Below, in pieces: positions 18,829-27,089 of a stretch of 64,000 bases of DNA (positions within the stretch are counted from its first letter, which is position 1; each line of letters begins with the position of its first letter). This stretch comes from Halosolutus gelatinilyticus (GTDB taxonomy: Archaea > Halobacteriota > Halobacteria > Halobacteriales > Natrialbaceae): assembly GCF_023028105.1 (NCBI RefSeq), contig NZ_CP095491.1, forward strand, positions 3,348,001-3,412,000, read 5' to 3'. The position numbers were made by a program, and so were the translations under genes. The notes below the pieces were generated by a model, which saw nothing but the letters and a program-made list of their open reading frames with translations, did no database searches and had not been told where the DNA came from.

Positions 18829-19500
18829 TCAGTTCGCGGCGAATCGCCCCTCGAGCGATTCGTCCTCGAGTCCCGGCAGATCCTCGACGAACCGCTTGAT
18901 GATCGCCTCTTCGGCCCGGTGGAGCGTCTCGCTGCAGGTCGACTTCGCGATCTCGAGGTGTTCCGCCAGCTCCGTCAGCGAACACCGACGCGGCGTATCG
19001 TAGTACCCCTGCTCGACGGCGGCGGCCACAATTTCGAGTTGGCGCTCCGAGAGTAACTGACTCTCGTGGAGCCGTTCCTTGACGTGCTCGATCCGGTACC
19101 GCAGGCCGAACCGTTCCAACTGGTCGGCCAGTTCGGCGATCCGCTCGCGCGACCCGGTCACGTCGATCGTCGCCTCCCCGTCCCGAATCTCGACCGGGAG
19201 TTCGATCGGCATCCCCGGCTCCCGCGGGGAGAACTGCAGGAGCGGTTCCGTCGTCTCGAAGTGGACCGTCGCCTCGTTCTCGCTCCGCTGGACGAGCGTC
19301 AGTTCGGTGAGCTGCGGGTGCTCGCTCATGTCGTTGAGCACGTCGGCCACCTCGGGGCCGGCGATCCGAACGAGCGCGAAGCCGGACTCCGAGCCCGGAA
19401 CGGCCGCGAGGACTCTGAACGTCGCGTCCGGGTAGGCCGTCGAGATCTGGTGTACCCAGACCTCCTCGGGCATCGTAATCGTGAGTGTCGCTTGAGCCAT
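18829..19500 (-). CDS. Bat/DmsR-type helix-turn-helix regulator (HTH_10)
   Basis: 223 residues. The N-terminal 150 residues form a ligand- or signal-sensing region. The C-terminus (about 155-210) carries the HTH_10 domain: LSERQLEIVAAAVEQGYYDTPRR, then a recognition helix region LAEHLEIAKSTCSETLHRAEE. This family includes bacterio-opsin activator (Bat) and DmsR, which switches on DMSO/TMAO respiration in Halobacterium. The gene lies just upstream of, and on the same strand as, the Fe-S/NrfD operon, with about 255 bases between, so it is the obvious candidate regulator of that operon (inference from position). Confidence 0.85.
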   Translation of the reverse strand: MAQATLTITMPEEVWVHQISTAYPDATFRVLAAVPGSESGFALVRIAGPEVADVLNDMSEHPQLTELTLVQRSENEATVHFETTEPLLQFSPREPGMPIELPVEIRDGEATIDVTGSRERIAELADQLERFGLRYRIEHVKERLHESQLLSERQLEIVAAAVEQGYYDTPRRCSLTELAEHLEIAKSTCSETLHRAEEAIIKRFVEDLPGLEDESLEGRFAAN

Positions 19501-19622
19501 GCGAGCGTATTCCGATCGAACCTACGCCTCGGTGGCTACGAATACATTCGGCCGATTCCTACGCCGCGGGAATGCCCAGGTGGGCGACGATCGTCGCCCG
19601 TCGGTCGCCGTCAACCGGAGGG

Positions 19623-20534
19623 CTAGTCCGCGTCGGCCAGGTGATCGAGCAGGAGGTCCGTCAGTTCGTCCGGCCGTTCGCTCGGGACCCAGTGGCTCGT
19701 CTCGGGGAGGAGTTCGAGGCGGCCGTCGTCGCAGTACCGGCGGCTCGCGGTCGCGAGCGCGGGGACGAGCGCCTCGTCGTCTTCGCCCCAGACGACGATC
19801 GTCGGCGCCGTGACGCGATCGCGGCCGTACTCCGGCGGGTACCGGGCGCTGGCCCGATACCAGTTGAGCATGCCGGTGAGCGCCCCCTCCCGGTTCCAGG
19901 CGCGCCGGTAGCGAGCCAGCGCCTCGTCGGAGAACGTTCCCTGTGCGGACGTCTCGCGCAGTCCGCGTTCGAGCAGGGCGAAATCGCTCGCCTGGAGGAC
20001 GAGTTCGGGCACGCGGGGGATCTGAAACGAGACCGCGTACCAGCTTCGAAGAAGCTGTTCGGGATTCGATCGAAGCTGGTGGCGATAGGCCGTCGGGTGG
20101 GGCATGTTGACGACCCCGACGCGATCGACGACGTCCGGGTACCGGAGCGCGAGGTCCCAGCAGACGCCGCCGCCCCAGTCGTGGCCGACGACGTGCGCTG
20201 ACTCGCGATCTTCGGCGGCGACGAGATCGACGACGTCGCGCGCGAGGTCGCGCCGGCGGTACGCCCGAACGGTTCTCGGTTTCTCGCTCAGGTTGTACCC
20301 CCGCTGGTCGGGGACGAGGACGCGATAGCCGGCGTCCACGAGCGGTTCGATCTGGTGGCGCCAGCCGTACCAGAACTCGGGGAAGCCGTGGAGCAACACG
20401 ACGAGCGGACCGTCCTCGGCCCCCGCAGTGACGGTGTGGAGCCGAACGCCGTTGACCACCCGGTGGTTCGAATCGACCTCGACGGTCGACAGCAGCGACG
20501 CGTCGGTCCCCGGAGCGCCCGAACCTTCGTGCAT
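19623..20534 (-). CDS. Alpha/beta hydrolase, epoxide-hydrolase-like
   Basis: 303 residues, cytoplasmic. The oxyanion motif HGFPEFWYGW and the nucleophile elbow GHDWGG, with Asp in place of the usual Ser, mark the epoxide hydrolase/haloalkane dehalogenase branch. A catalytic Asp is likely in WGEDDEAL and the His in TSHWVPSERP near the C-terminus. The substrate is unknown. The ATG at 20534 is followed by about 20 disordered residues; a shorter start is possible but no better candidate is seen. Confidence 0.87.
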   Translation of the reverse strand: MHEGSGAPGTDASLLSTVEVDSNHRVVNGVRLHTVTAGAEDGPLVVLLHGFPEFWYGWRHQIEPLVDAGYRVLVPDQRGYNLSEKPRTVRAYRRRDLARDVVDLVAAEDRESAHVVGHDWGGGVCWDLALRYPDVVDRVGVVNMPHPTAYRHQLRSNPEQLLRSWYAVSFQIPRVPELVLQASDFALLERGLRETSAQGTFSDEALARYRRAWNREGALTGMLNWYRASARYPPEYGRDRVTAPTIVVWGEDDEALVPALATASRRYCDDGRLELLPETSHWVPSERPDELTDLLLDHLADAD

Positions 20535-20648
20535 GCGTTCCCGAGGTTGTGCGGCGATCGGGATAGCGGTTGGGGAGCTGACACGGGGCGCGGTCGAGTC
20601 GATCGATCTCCGCGCCGACCGCGAGCCGCCCCGAACCAGGCGCCGGGT

Positions 20649-20777
20649 TCAAGTCCAGACGCGGAGACAGTCCGTCGAACAGAAATGCAGATCGACGGCC
20701 TCCTCGGAGCCGCCGTCGACGTACGTCGTAAGGGTGTACGCGATCTCGTCTTCGGAGTCACAGTTATCGCACTGCAT
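20649..20777 (-). CDS. Tiny CxxC zinc-finger protein
   Basis: 42 residues. It begins MQCDNCDSEDEIAYTL and ends HFCSTDCLRVWT, so two cysteine pairs could bind one zinc. Such single-zinc-finger microproteins are common in haloarchaea and mostly uncharacterised. A second ATG at 20807 would add ten residues (MNIGGFVVDG). I prefer 20777 because the AT-rich stretch TCATAATGAATAT then lies 24-36 bases upstream, fitting a leaderless promoter. Flanked by the hydrolase and tfb on the same strand. Confidence 0.75.
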   Translation of the reverse strand: MQCDNCDSEDEIAYTLTTYVDGGSEEAVDLHFCSTDCLRVWT

Positions 20778-20916
20778 ACCGTCGACGACGAATCCTCCGA
20801 TATTCATTATGAGGTAATTATCACGACGGTCGATCAGTTAGCGCGGGGATAACTGGCGTCAAGCCGATCTTGACCCGACGGGGGGAACTGGGCCGTGCCG
20901 CGCTCTCGGACGGAGA

Positions 20917-21897
20917 TCAGACGCGGGTACCGTCTTCGGCCTCGAGCAATTCGTGATACCGATTTCGAATGGTCACTTCGGAGATGCTGGCGACCTCGCT
21001 GACGTCGTTCTGGGTGACCTTCTCGTTGGTCAGCAGCGCCGCGGCGTAGACCGACGCGGCCGCGAGGCCGACCGGTGACTTGCCGCTGTGGACGCCCTTC
21101 TCCTTGGCCGTCTTCAGGAGGTTGCGCGCGCGCCGTTCGGTCTCGTCGGAGAGCTCGAGGTCGCTCGCGAAGCGGGGGACGTAACTCTCAGGGTCAGCGG
21201 GCTGGACTTCGAGGCCGAGTTCCCGGACCACGTAGCGGTACGTGCGGGCGACTTCGTCTTTCTCGACGCGGCTGACGGCCGTGATCTCGTCGAGGCTGCG
21301 CGGCGTCCCCGCCTGTCGGGCGGCGGCGTACAGCGAGGCCGTGGCGACACCCTCGATCGATCGGCCGGGGAGGAGGTCCTCTTCGAGCGCGCGGCGGTAG
21401 ATGACCGAGGCGGTCTCGCGGACGTTCTCGGGGAGGCCGAGCGCGCTTGCCATCCGATCGATTTCGCCGAGCGCCTGCTTGAGGTTGCGCTCCTTGGAGT
21501 CGCGGGTGCGAAAGCGCTCGTTCCAGGTGCGCAGGCGCTGCATCTTCTGGCGTTGACGGTTCGAGAGGGCCTTCCCGTAGGCGTCCTTGTCCTGCCAACC
21601 GATGTTGGTCGAGAGCCCCTGGTCGTGCATCATGTTCGTCGTCGGGGCGCCCACGCGGCTCTTCTCGTCTTTCTCGGCGGCGTCGAACGCGCGCCACTCC
21701 GGCCCGCGATCGATCTCGCCTTCCTCGACGACCAGTCCGCAGTCCTCGCAGACGGTCTCGGCGTGCTCGTCGTCGGAGACTAGGCGACCGTCGCACTCCG
21801 GACACTGCTCTCGCTCCTGTTCGTCGGCCTCAGCCGGACCCTCGGACTCGCGCTGGCGTCGCTCACCCGTCCGGGTTCGGATGGTGGAGTCTGTCAT
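20917..21897 (-). CDS. tfb: Transcription initiation factor TFB
   Basis: 326 residues. The N-terminal zinc ribbon (CPECDGRLV ... CEDCGLVV, about residues 33-56) recruits RNA polymerase. The B-finger/linker follows (GPEWRAFDAAE, GAPTTNMMHD), then two cyclin-like repeats (about 125-215 and 220-315) that bind TBP and the BRE element, including the recognition helix region SEVTIRNRYHEL. Full family length. Haloarchaea carry several TFBs, so this is one of a set. It is divergent from gatC-gatA, sharing about 200 bases of promoter DNA. Confidence 0.97.
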   Translation of the reverse strand: MTDSTIRTRTGERRQRESEGPAEADEQEREQCPECDGRLVSDDEHAETVCEDCGLVVEEGEIDRGPEWRAFDAAEKDEKSRVGAPTTNMMHDQGLSTNIGWQDKDAYGKALSNRQRQKMQRLRTWNERFRTRDSKERNLKQALGEIDRMASALGLPENVRETASVIYRRALEEDLLPGRSIEGVATASLYAAARQAGTPRSLDEITAVSRVEKDEVARTYRYVVRELGLEVQPADPESYVPRFASDLELSDETERRARNLLKTAKEKGVHSGKSPVGLAAASVYAAALLTNEKVTQNDVSEVASISEVTIRNRYHELLEAEDGTRV

Positions 21898-22096
21898 TGT
21901 ATTGGGAACCAGTAGGAACGATCGGTGGAGAACCGTTCTAGCGTTCGCAACGCTAACGGAGTTCTATCACTTAAATTCTTCGATAGTACGGACCGATGAA
22001 CGGGCGACTGCCCTCCGGACCGCGTCGAGATCGAACGCCGACGGTTGCGCCGGCGGTATCGAAACCCTTACTCTCCGGAGACCGGTGGGGTTGCAT

Positions 22097-22375
22097 ATGA
22101 GCGACGACGCCGTCAGTCCCGAGGAGGTTCGCCACGTCGCGGAGCTCGCTCGCGTCGACCTCGACGACGACGAGGTCGAGCAGTTCACGGGCCAGTTCGC
22201 GGACATCCTCGAGTACTTCGAGACGCTGGACGAGGTGCCGGAGGTCGATCGCGAGGCGACGCTTTCGAACGTGATGCGTCCGGACGAGGAGCGCGACTCG
22301 CTCGACAGCGAGGAAGCGCTCCGAAACGCGTCCGAGACCGAGGACGAATATTTCAAAGGACCGAACGTTTCCTGA
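22097..22375 (+). CDS. gatC: Aspartyl/glutamyl-tRNA amidotransferase subunit C
   Basis: 92 residues, normal for GatC. Motifs VSPEEVRHVAELARVDL and FADILEYFETLDEV are typical. GatC holds together the GatCAB complex, which amidates misacylated Asp-tRNA(Asn) and Glu-tRNA(Gln). It is followed by gatA after two bases. gatB is not in the window. Confidence 0.95.
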   Translation: MSDDAVSPEEVRHVAELARVDLDDDEVEQFTGQFADILEYFETLDEVPEVDREATLSNVMRPDEERDSLDSEEALRNASETEDEYFKGPNVS

Positions 22376-22377
22376 TC

Positions 22378-23646
22378 ATGTCAGCGAACATCTTCATCAC
22401 CGAGGAACGGATCGAGGGCGACGGCGACGGCCCGCTGGCCGGGACGACCGTCGCGGTCAAGGACAACATCTCGACGGCGGGTGTCCGTACCACCTGCGGC
22501 TCCAGGATGCTCGAGGAGTACGTCCCGCCGTACGACGCGACGGTCGTCTCGCGGCTGAAGGACGCCGGCGCGACGATCGTCGGTAAGGCGAACATGGACG
22601 AGTTCGGAATGGGGACGACGAATGAGACGTCGTACTTCGGACCCGTAGAGAACCCGGCCGCGCCCGGACGGGTCCCAGGGGGCTCCTCCGGCGGCTCCGC
22701 GGCGGCCATCGCGGCCGGCGAAGCCGATCTCGCGCTCGGTTCCGACACCGGCGGATCGATCCGCTGTCCGGCCGCCTTCTGTGGCATCGTCGGGATCAAG
22801 CCCACCTACGGGCTGGTCTCGCGATATGGGCTCGTCGCCTACGGAAACAGCTTGGAGCAGATCGGCCCGTTCGCGAACACCGTCGAGGACGCGGCGGCGC
22901 TCCTCGACGTCATCGCCGGCAGCGACGACCGAGATGGAACCACCCGCGAGGCGGGTGACGACGCGAACTACGCCGACGCCGCCACCGGCGACGTCGAGGG
23001 GCTCTCGATCGGCGTTCCCACGGAACTGCTCGACGGCGCCCACGAAGGCGTCGTGGAAACGTTCTGGGATGCGATCGCCGATCTCGAGGATCGGGGCGCG
23101 GAGTACCACGAGGTCACGCTTCCGTCGGTCGAACATGCCGTCGAGGCCTACTACGTGATCGCGATGTCGGAAGCCTCATCGAACCTTGCCCGGTTCGACG
23201 GCGTCCGGTACGGCCACTCGGCCGACGCCGACGGCAACTGGAACGAGACCTTTGCACGGACCCGCAAGGAGGGGTTCGGCGACGAGGTCAAACGCCGCAT
23301 CCTGCTCGGGACGTACGCCCTCTCGGCGGGGTATCACGACAAGTACTACAAGAAAGCCCAGGACGCCCGCGCATGGGTCAAGCAGGATTTCGACGAGGCG
23401 CTCTCCGAGGCGGACGTCCTCGCGTCGCCGACCATGCCGGTGCCGCCGTTCGAGCTCGGCGAGAGTCTCGACGACCCGCTCCAGATGTACCTCGCCGACG
23501 CGAATACGGTCCCGGTCAACCTCGCGGATCTCCCCGCGATCTCGGTTCCGGCCGGCGAGACCGACGGCCTCCCGGTCGGCCTGCAGCTCGTCGGCCCCGC
23601 GTTCGGCGAAGCGCGTCTAATTCGCGCCGCGAGCGCGCTCGCCTGA
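22378..23646 (+). CDS. gatA: Aspartyl/glutamyl-tRNA amidotransferase subunit A
   Basis: 422 residues. Amidase-signature enzyme that releases ammonia from glutamine for the GatCAB reaction. The catalytic Lys is in VAVKDNIST; the Ser-cisSer-Lys triad continues through PGGSSGGSAAAIA and GSDTGGSIRCPAAFCG. ATG 22378 lies two bases after the gatC stop and leaves a slightly short N-terminus compared with bacterial GatA. A small hairpin in the DNA at 22941-22957 falls in the ordinary RDGTT loop and is not thought meaningful. Confidence 0.96.
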   Translation: MSANIFITEERIEGDGDGPLAGTTVAVKDNISTAGVRTTCGSRMLEEYVPPYDATVVSRLKDAGATIVGKANMDEFGMGTTNETSYFGPVENPAAPGRVPGGSSGGSAAAIAAGEADLALGSDTGGSIRCPAAFCGIVGIKPTYGLVSRYGLVAYGNSLEQIGPFANTVEDAAALLDVIAGSDDRDGTTREAGDDANYADAATGDVEGLSIGVPTELLDGAHEGVVETFWDAIADLEDRGAEYHEVTLPSVEHAVEAYYVIAMSEASSNLARFDGVRYGHSADADGNWNETFARTRKEGFGDEVKRRILLGTYALSAGYHDKYYKKAQDARAWVKQDFDEALSEADVLASPTMPVPPFELGESLDDPLQMYLADANTVPVNLADLPAISVPAGETDGLPVGLQLVGPAFGEARLIRAASALA

Positions 23647-23695
23647 TCGCGACGCGGCTCGTCCGCCCGTCGTACCGGCGGATTCGGAGGTATCT

Positions 23696-23703
23696 TTTTA
23701 TAG
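23696..23703 (+). promoter_or_regulatory. TATA-like element upstream of the unknown gene at 23749
   Basis: TTTTTATA sits in otherwise GC-rich DNA about 50 bases before the ATG, after gatA. It would start transcription near 23725 and give a leader of about 20 bases. Confidence 0.35.
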
Positions 23704-23748
23704 TGATCGTGCGAACGTTCAGCACACCGAACCAGTCGAGCGTACGTC

Positions 23749-24162
23749 ATGAAAATCACGCGAGGTCACGAGGTCGAGTTCGACGAGTTCTCGCGGGCCT
23801 GCGATCTCGTCGAAGGCTACTTCGGCGAGACGATCGACGACGTCGCGTTGCACGCGCCGGTCTCGCGACGGCAGCTCATCGCCGTGCTCGCGCGGGCCCA
23901 GCTTACCGGTCGCCAACTGGCGATCGACGGCCTCGCCGAGCAGGGAGCGGTCGTCTACCAGTCGAGCGACGAGACGCTCCTCTGGCTCGACGGCGGGTTC
24001 TGGACCGACATGCGGGGGCTACACCACCTCGATCCGGACGAGGGTCGCGCCGCCCGCGAGGTTCACCGGCGACTGATCGAGGTGATCGACGGCGACGTTC
24101 CCTACTACAATCGAGAGCGCGACCCGTTCGTCCTCATCGAGCGATTCTATCCGTACGACTGA
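23749..24162 (+). CDS. Conserved haloarchaeal protein of unknown function
   Basis: 137 residues, no membrane segment or signal peptide. The middle (HAPVSRRQLIAVLARAQLTG) is helical, and the C-terminus ends in an aromatic run (PYYNRERDPFVLIERFYPYD). No catalytic motif is recognised. It has its own TATA-like element and normal haloarchaeal codon use, so it is very probably a real gene. Confidence 0.75.
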   Translation: MKITRGHEVEFDEFSRACDLVEGYFGETIDDVALHAPVSRRQLIAVLARAQLTGRQLAIDGLAEQGAVVYQSSDETLLWLDGGFWTDMRGLHHLDPDEGRAAREVHRRLIEVIDGDVPYYNRERDPFVLIERFYPYD

Positions 24163-24214
24163 CGACGTCGATCGACGAGCCGGCGGCGTCCGAAAAATCG
24201 ATCCGACCGCGAAC

Positions 24215-24565
24215 TCACTCCTGATACGCGAGGTTCATGATCCACTGCGAGAAGGCGTCGCTGTTCGGATCGACTTCCTCTTCGCCGATGAACGGCGAGA
24301 GCATGTCGCCCGCCATCAGCAATCTGAAATCGAGGTCGCGGGCGGTCGGCGTGATGTAGTAGGTGTTGTGCCCGTCGTAGATCGTTTCCTCGCGATCGAC
24401 GAGGCCCTTCTCGACGAGCGACTCGACGATTCGACTTCCCTTGCGCGACGAAACGTCGAGGTCCTTCCAGAAGTCGCTCTGGTGAATGCCGCCGGTCTCG
24501 CGGACGAGCTCGAGTCCGGCGCGCTCGTCCTCGGAGAGTTCCGCTTCGATCGCAGAGACGCTCAC
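24215..24565 (-). CDS. Winged-helix transcriptional regulator (MarR/Lrp-like)
   Basis: 116 residues from GTG 24565; another GTG lies three codons upstream at 24574. The first is preferred because GAGGTGG sits just upstream as a Shine-Dalgarno site and because its GTG overlaps the stop of a 16-codon upstream ORF (GTGA). HTH pattern: ETGGIHQSDFWKDLDVSSRKGSRIVESLVEKGLV, followed by a wing ending in YYITPTARD. The short C-terminal tail (AFSQWIMNLAYQE) probably aids dimerisation. Target unknown. Confidence 0.82.
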   Translation of the reverse strand: MSVSAIEAELSEDERAGLELVRETGGIHQSDFWKDLDVSSRKGSRIVESLVEKGLVDREETIYDGHNTYYITPTARDLDFRLLMAGDMLSPFIGEEEVDPNSDAFSQWIMNLAYQE

Positions 24566-24612
24566 GGCGACCACCTCTCCATGTACGTCGCGGCAGGCAG
24601 GAATCCGTCCAT
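24562..24612 (-). CDS. Possible 16-codon upstream ORF coupled to the HTH gene
   Basis: ATG at 24612 opens a 16-residue peptide (MDGFLPAATYMERWSP) whose TGA overlaps the GTG start of the HTH gene. A TATA-like TTTAAG lies 25-30 bases before this ATG, so the transcript would begin at the small ORF itself. It may be a leader peptide or simply a ribosome-loading device. The evidence is positional only. Confidence 0.4.
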   Translation of the reverse strand: MDGFLPAATYMERWSP

Positions 24613-24636
24613 GTCTATACGAGGTGGATCGATCCG

Positions 24637-24642
24637 CTTAAA
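24637..24642 (-). promoter_or_regulatory. TATA box of the upstream ORF/HTH unit
   Basis: On the minus strand TTTAAG, centred about 28 bases before the ATG at 24612. This is the spacing of a leaderless haloarchaeal promoter. Confidence 0.45.
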
Positions 24643-24670
24643 TGTGCCTTTCGTCGGCGAGGGATCCGTC

Positions 24671-25426
24671 TCAGCCGACCTCGCTCGCGCCGTCCCCGAG
24701 GTCGACTCGCTCGTAGTCGGTCACGCACGGCGGTCCCGGTGCGTAGCGATACCGCGGCTCCGCGCCGATCGCGAGCAGCGACGACGATCGGGTGCCGAAC
24801 CCGTCGCCGTGGATACAAACGCCGTACTCGTGGTCGCCCAGCACCTCGCCCGCGCGATCGAGCCACTCCGTCGCGGTTTCGTTCGGTCGGGCTGCGAGTT
24901 CCGCCCGCACCGCACGGGCATTCGCAGCCTGCTGGCGGGCGGCGTCCCGCCGGATCGACGGGATTTCGGCGTCGTCGTCGACCGCGACGTTGACGACGAC
25001 GTGGACGCCGGGCTCGAACGTCGTTCGACGCAGGTCGCCCTCCCACCGGAAGCAGAACGCGTCCGACGCGTCGGCGACGACGAGGTAGAACCCCTCGTAC
25101 TCGTATTCGTCGGTGGTCTCCTCGACGATCGTCGCCGCCTCGGCCGCGGATTCGGCTTCGAGAACGTCGGCGACGAGCAACCCTCGCGACCGATCTCCGG
25201 CGAGATCGGCGTCGGTCCAGCGGTTCGTGACGCCCGCGAAAACCCCGAACTCGTTGTAGCCGATCCAGGTTCCGCCGGCTTCGGCGTCCTGCGGCGCGAT
25301 CACGAACGGGTCCTCGCGGTAGACGCCGGGGGGTATCGACTCCCGATCGAGTCGCTCGTCACGGTTCGCGGCCACGGCGATCGGCGCCTCGTCGAACGCC
25401 CGCCAGGCGAGAGTCAGCGTACACAC
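24671..25426 (-). CDS. NRDE family (TANGO2-like) protein
   Basis: 251 residues from GTG 25426, read MCTLTLAW. The conserved Cys at position 2 and the motif VAANRDERLDRES (about 18-30) define the NRDE/TANGO2 family, with GGTWIGYNEFGVFAGVTNR following. The fold resembles Ntn hydrolases, with Cys2 as possible nucleophile. In animals TANGO2 is linked to heme or lipid handling; the archaeal role is unknown. It stands alone between the HTH gene and the men cluster. Confidence 0.88.
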   Translation of the reverse strand: MCTLTLAWRAFDEAPIAVAANRDERLDRESIPPGVYREDPFVIAPQDAEAGGTWIGYNEFGVFAGVTNRWTDADLAGDRSRGLLVADVLEAESAAEAATIVEETTDEYEYEGFYLVVADASDAFCFRWEGDLRRTTFEPGVHVVVNVAVDDDAEIPSIRRDAARQQAANARAVRAELAARPNETATEWLDRAGEVLGDHEYGVCIHGDGFGTRSSSLLAIGAEPRYRYAPGPPCVTDYERVDLGDGASEVG

Positions 25427-25508
25427 GACTCGCTGTAGGGGCGCGAGCGCCTTAACTTCGGTTCCGGGTGGGGCGACGACGACCCGTCGGCGCCATCGAC
25501 GACCGCGC

Positions 25509-27089
25509 TCAGTCGGACTCGGTCACGTCGACCCCCTCCGCGAGTAGCCGCTCACGAACGGCGTCCCGATCGACGGTTCCCGAGGGCGTCCGGGGAAGGG
25601 CACCGACGACGCCGATCGTCTTCGGGCGTTTGAAGCCGGCGAGTCGATCGTCGCAGTGGGCCAGCACCGCCTCGACGTCGATCGAGTCGGTCGATCGCGC
25701 CTCCGTCGCCGACGCCGATCGTCCGTCCGGCGTCGATGGTCCGTCGGCGTCGGGCGCGACGAGCGCGGCGACCCGCTGGCCCCACTCCTCGTCGGGGAGG
25801 CCGACGACGGCCGCCTCGGCGACCCCTTGGTGCTCTCGGAGGACAGCTACCACCTCGTCGGGATCGACGTTCTCGCCGCCGGTCACGATGCGATCGTCGA
25901 CGCGACCCGTGATCCAGAGCCGGCCGGTTTCGTCGCGGTAGCCGACGTCCCCGGTGCGGAGGCCGCGCTCGCCGAACGCCGCCGCGGTCCGATCGGGATC
26001 GAGGTAACCCGGCGTCACGGTCGGTCCCGAGACGACGACCACTCCTCTCTCGCCCGGGTCGACGAGTTCGCCCGACTCGTCGACGATCGAGACGTCGGTG
26101 CAGACCAGCGGCCGGCCCACCGTCCCCGGATTCGAGAACGCGTCTTCGGGTCGCGCCGTCGCGATCTGGGACGCCGTCTCGGTCATGCCGTACGTCGGGT
26201 GGACCGGCACCCCTCGATCGCAGCAGCGATCGATCAGCTCTCGCGACGCGGGCGCGCCGCCGAGCAGGACGAACCGCAGCGACTCGGGCGGCGTCCAGCC
26301 GGCGTCGAGCAGCCGCGTCAGCATCGTCGGCACGAGCGAGACGCCCGAAATGTCGCGCTCGTCGATCGCGCGGGCCGTCTGCTCGGGGTCGAACTCGCGC
26401 TGAATTACGACGGTCGTCCCGTAGAGGGTCGATCGGACGACCGGCGCCAGCCCGCCCATGTGGTACATCGGCAGACAGCAGAGCCACCGATCGTCCGGCA
26501 ACACGCCGAGGCGGAACGCCGACGCGGTGGCGCTGGCGACGAGGTTGCCGAGCGTCAGGCGGACGACCTTCGGTTCGCCGGAAGTGCCCGACGTGAACAT
26601 GAGCAGGTGCGTTCGATCGCGGTCGAGTCGAACCGGTGTCGCGTCTCCGTCCCCGTCGGTATCCGCCCGGAGCGACGAGACGCCGTCGCGTTCGGGCTCG
26701 TCGACCGAGACGACCGGACCGTTCGCGAGTTCCGCGGCGCCCCCTTCCGTCGCCGACTCGCAGACGATCGCGTCGAGTTCGATCCGCCGCACCTTCGATC
26801 GGAGTTCGCCGACCGTCTCGCGGACGTTCAGGGGAACGACCGTCGCGCCGCGGCGCATCGCGGCGAAGTACACCGCAGCGAAGGCGGGTCGAGTCCCCAA
26901 GAGCACGCCGAGCCGATCGTCCTCTCTCACCGCGAGCACTCCGGCGACCGAGTCGACGCGCCGATCGAACTCGCCGTACGTCCACTCCGCACCGGCGTCG
27001 GCGTCGACGATCGCTGTCCGGTCCGGCGTGGTCGCCGCGCGGTGAGAGAGGAGATCGCGTGTCGGCCACGCGACCGGCTCGCCGTTCAT
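25509..27089 (-). CDS. menE: o-Succinylbenzoate-CoA ligase
   Basis: 526 residues. Adenylate-forming enzyme that joins CoA to o-succinylbenzoate in menaquinone synthesis. Motifs: P-loop-like MFTSGTSGEPKVVRLT, then PTYGMTETASQIA, GYRDETGRLWITGRVDD and a C-terminal PSGTVDRDAVR replacing the usual catalytic-lysine region PRTxxGK. The ATG overlaps the menC stop (ATGA). Last gene of the menA-menC-menE run. An Asp-rich linker near residues 450-480 is a haloarchaeal addition. Confidence 0.93.
   Translation of the reverse strand: MNGEPVAWPTRDLLSHRAATTPDRTAIVDADAGAEWTYGEFDRRVDSVAGVLAVREDDRLGVLLGTRPAFAAVYFAAMRRGATVVPLNVRETVGELRSKVRRIELDAIVCESATEGGAAELANGPVVSVDEPERDGVSSLRADTDGDGDATPVRLDRDRTHLLMFTSGTSGEPKVVRLTLGNLVASATASAFRLGVLPDDRWLCCLPMYHMGGLAPVVRSTLYGTTVVIQREFDPEQTARAIDERDISGVSLVPTMLTRLLDAGWTPPESLRFVLLGGAPASRELIDRCCDRGVPVHPTYGMTETASQIATARPEDAFSNPGTVGRPLVCTDVSIVDESGELVDPGERGVVVVSGPTVTPGYLDPDRTAAAFGERGLRTGDVGYRDETGRLWITGRVDDRIVTGGENVDPDEVVAVLREHQGVAEAAVVGLPDEEWGQRVAALVAPDADGPSTPDGRSASATEARSTDSIDVEAVLAHCDDRLAGFKRPKTIGVVGALPRTPSGTVDRDAVRERLLAEGVDVTESD

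Noticed and set aside
22941-22957. Hairpin CACCCGC-GAG-GCGGGTG inside gatA as a fourth palindromic insert
   Set aside because: It falls in the ordinary RDGTT loop where GatA proteins vary in any case, and a 7-base hairpin is expected several times by chance in 64 kb of GC-rich DNA.
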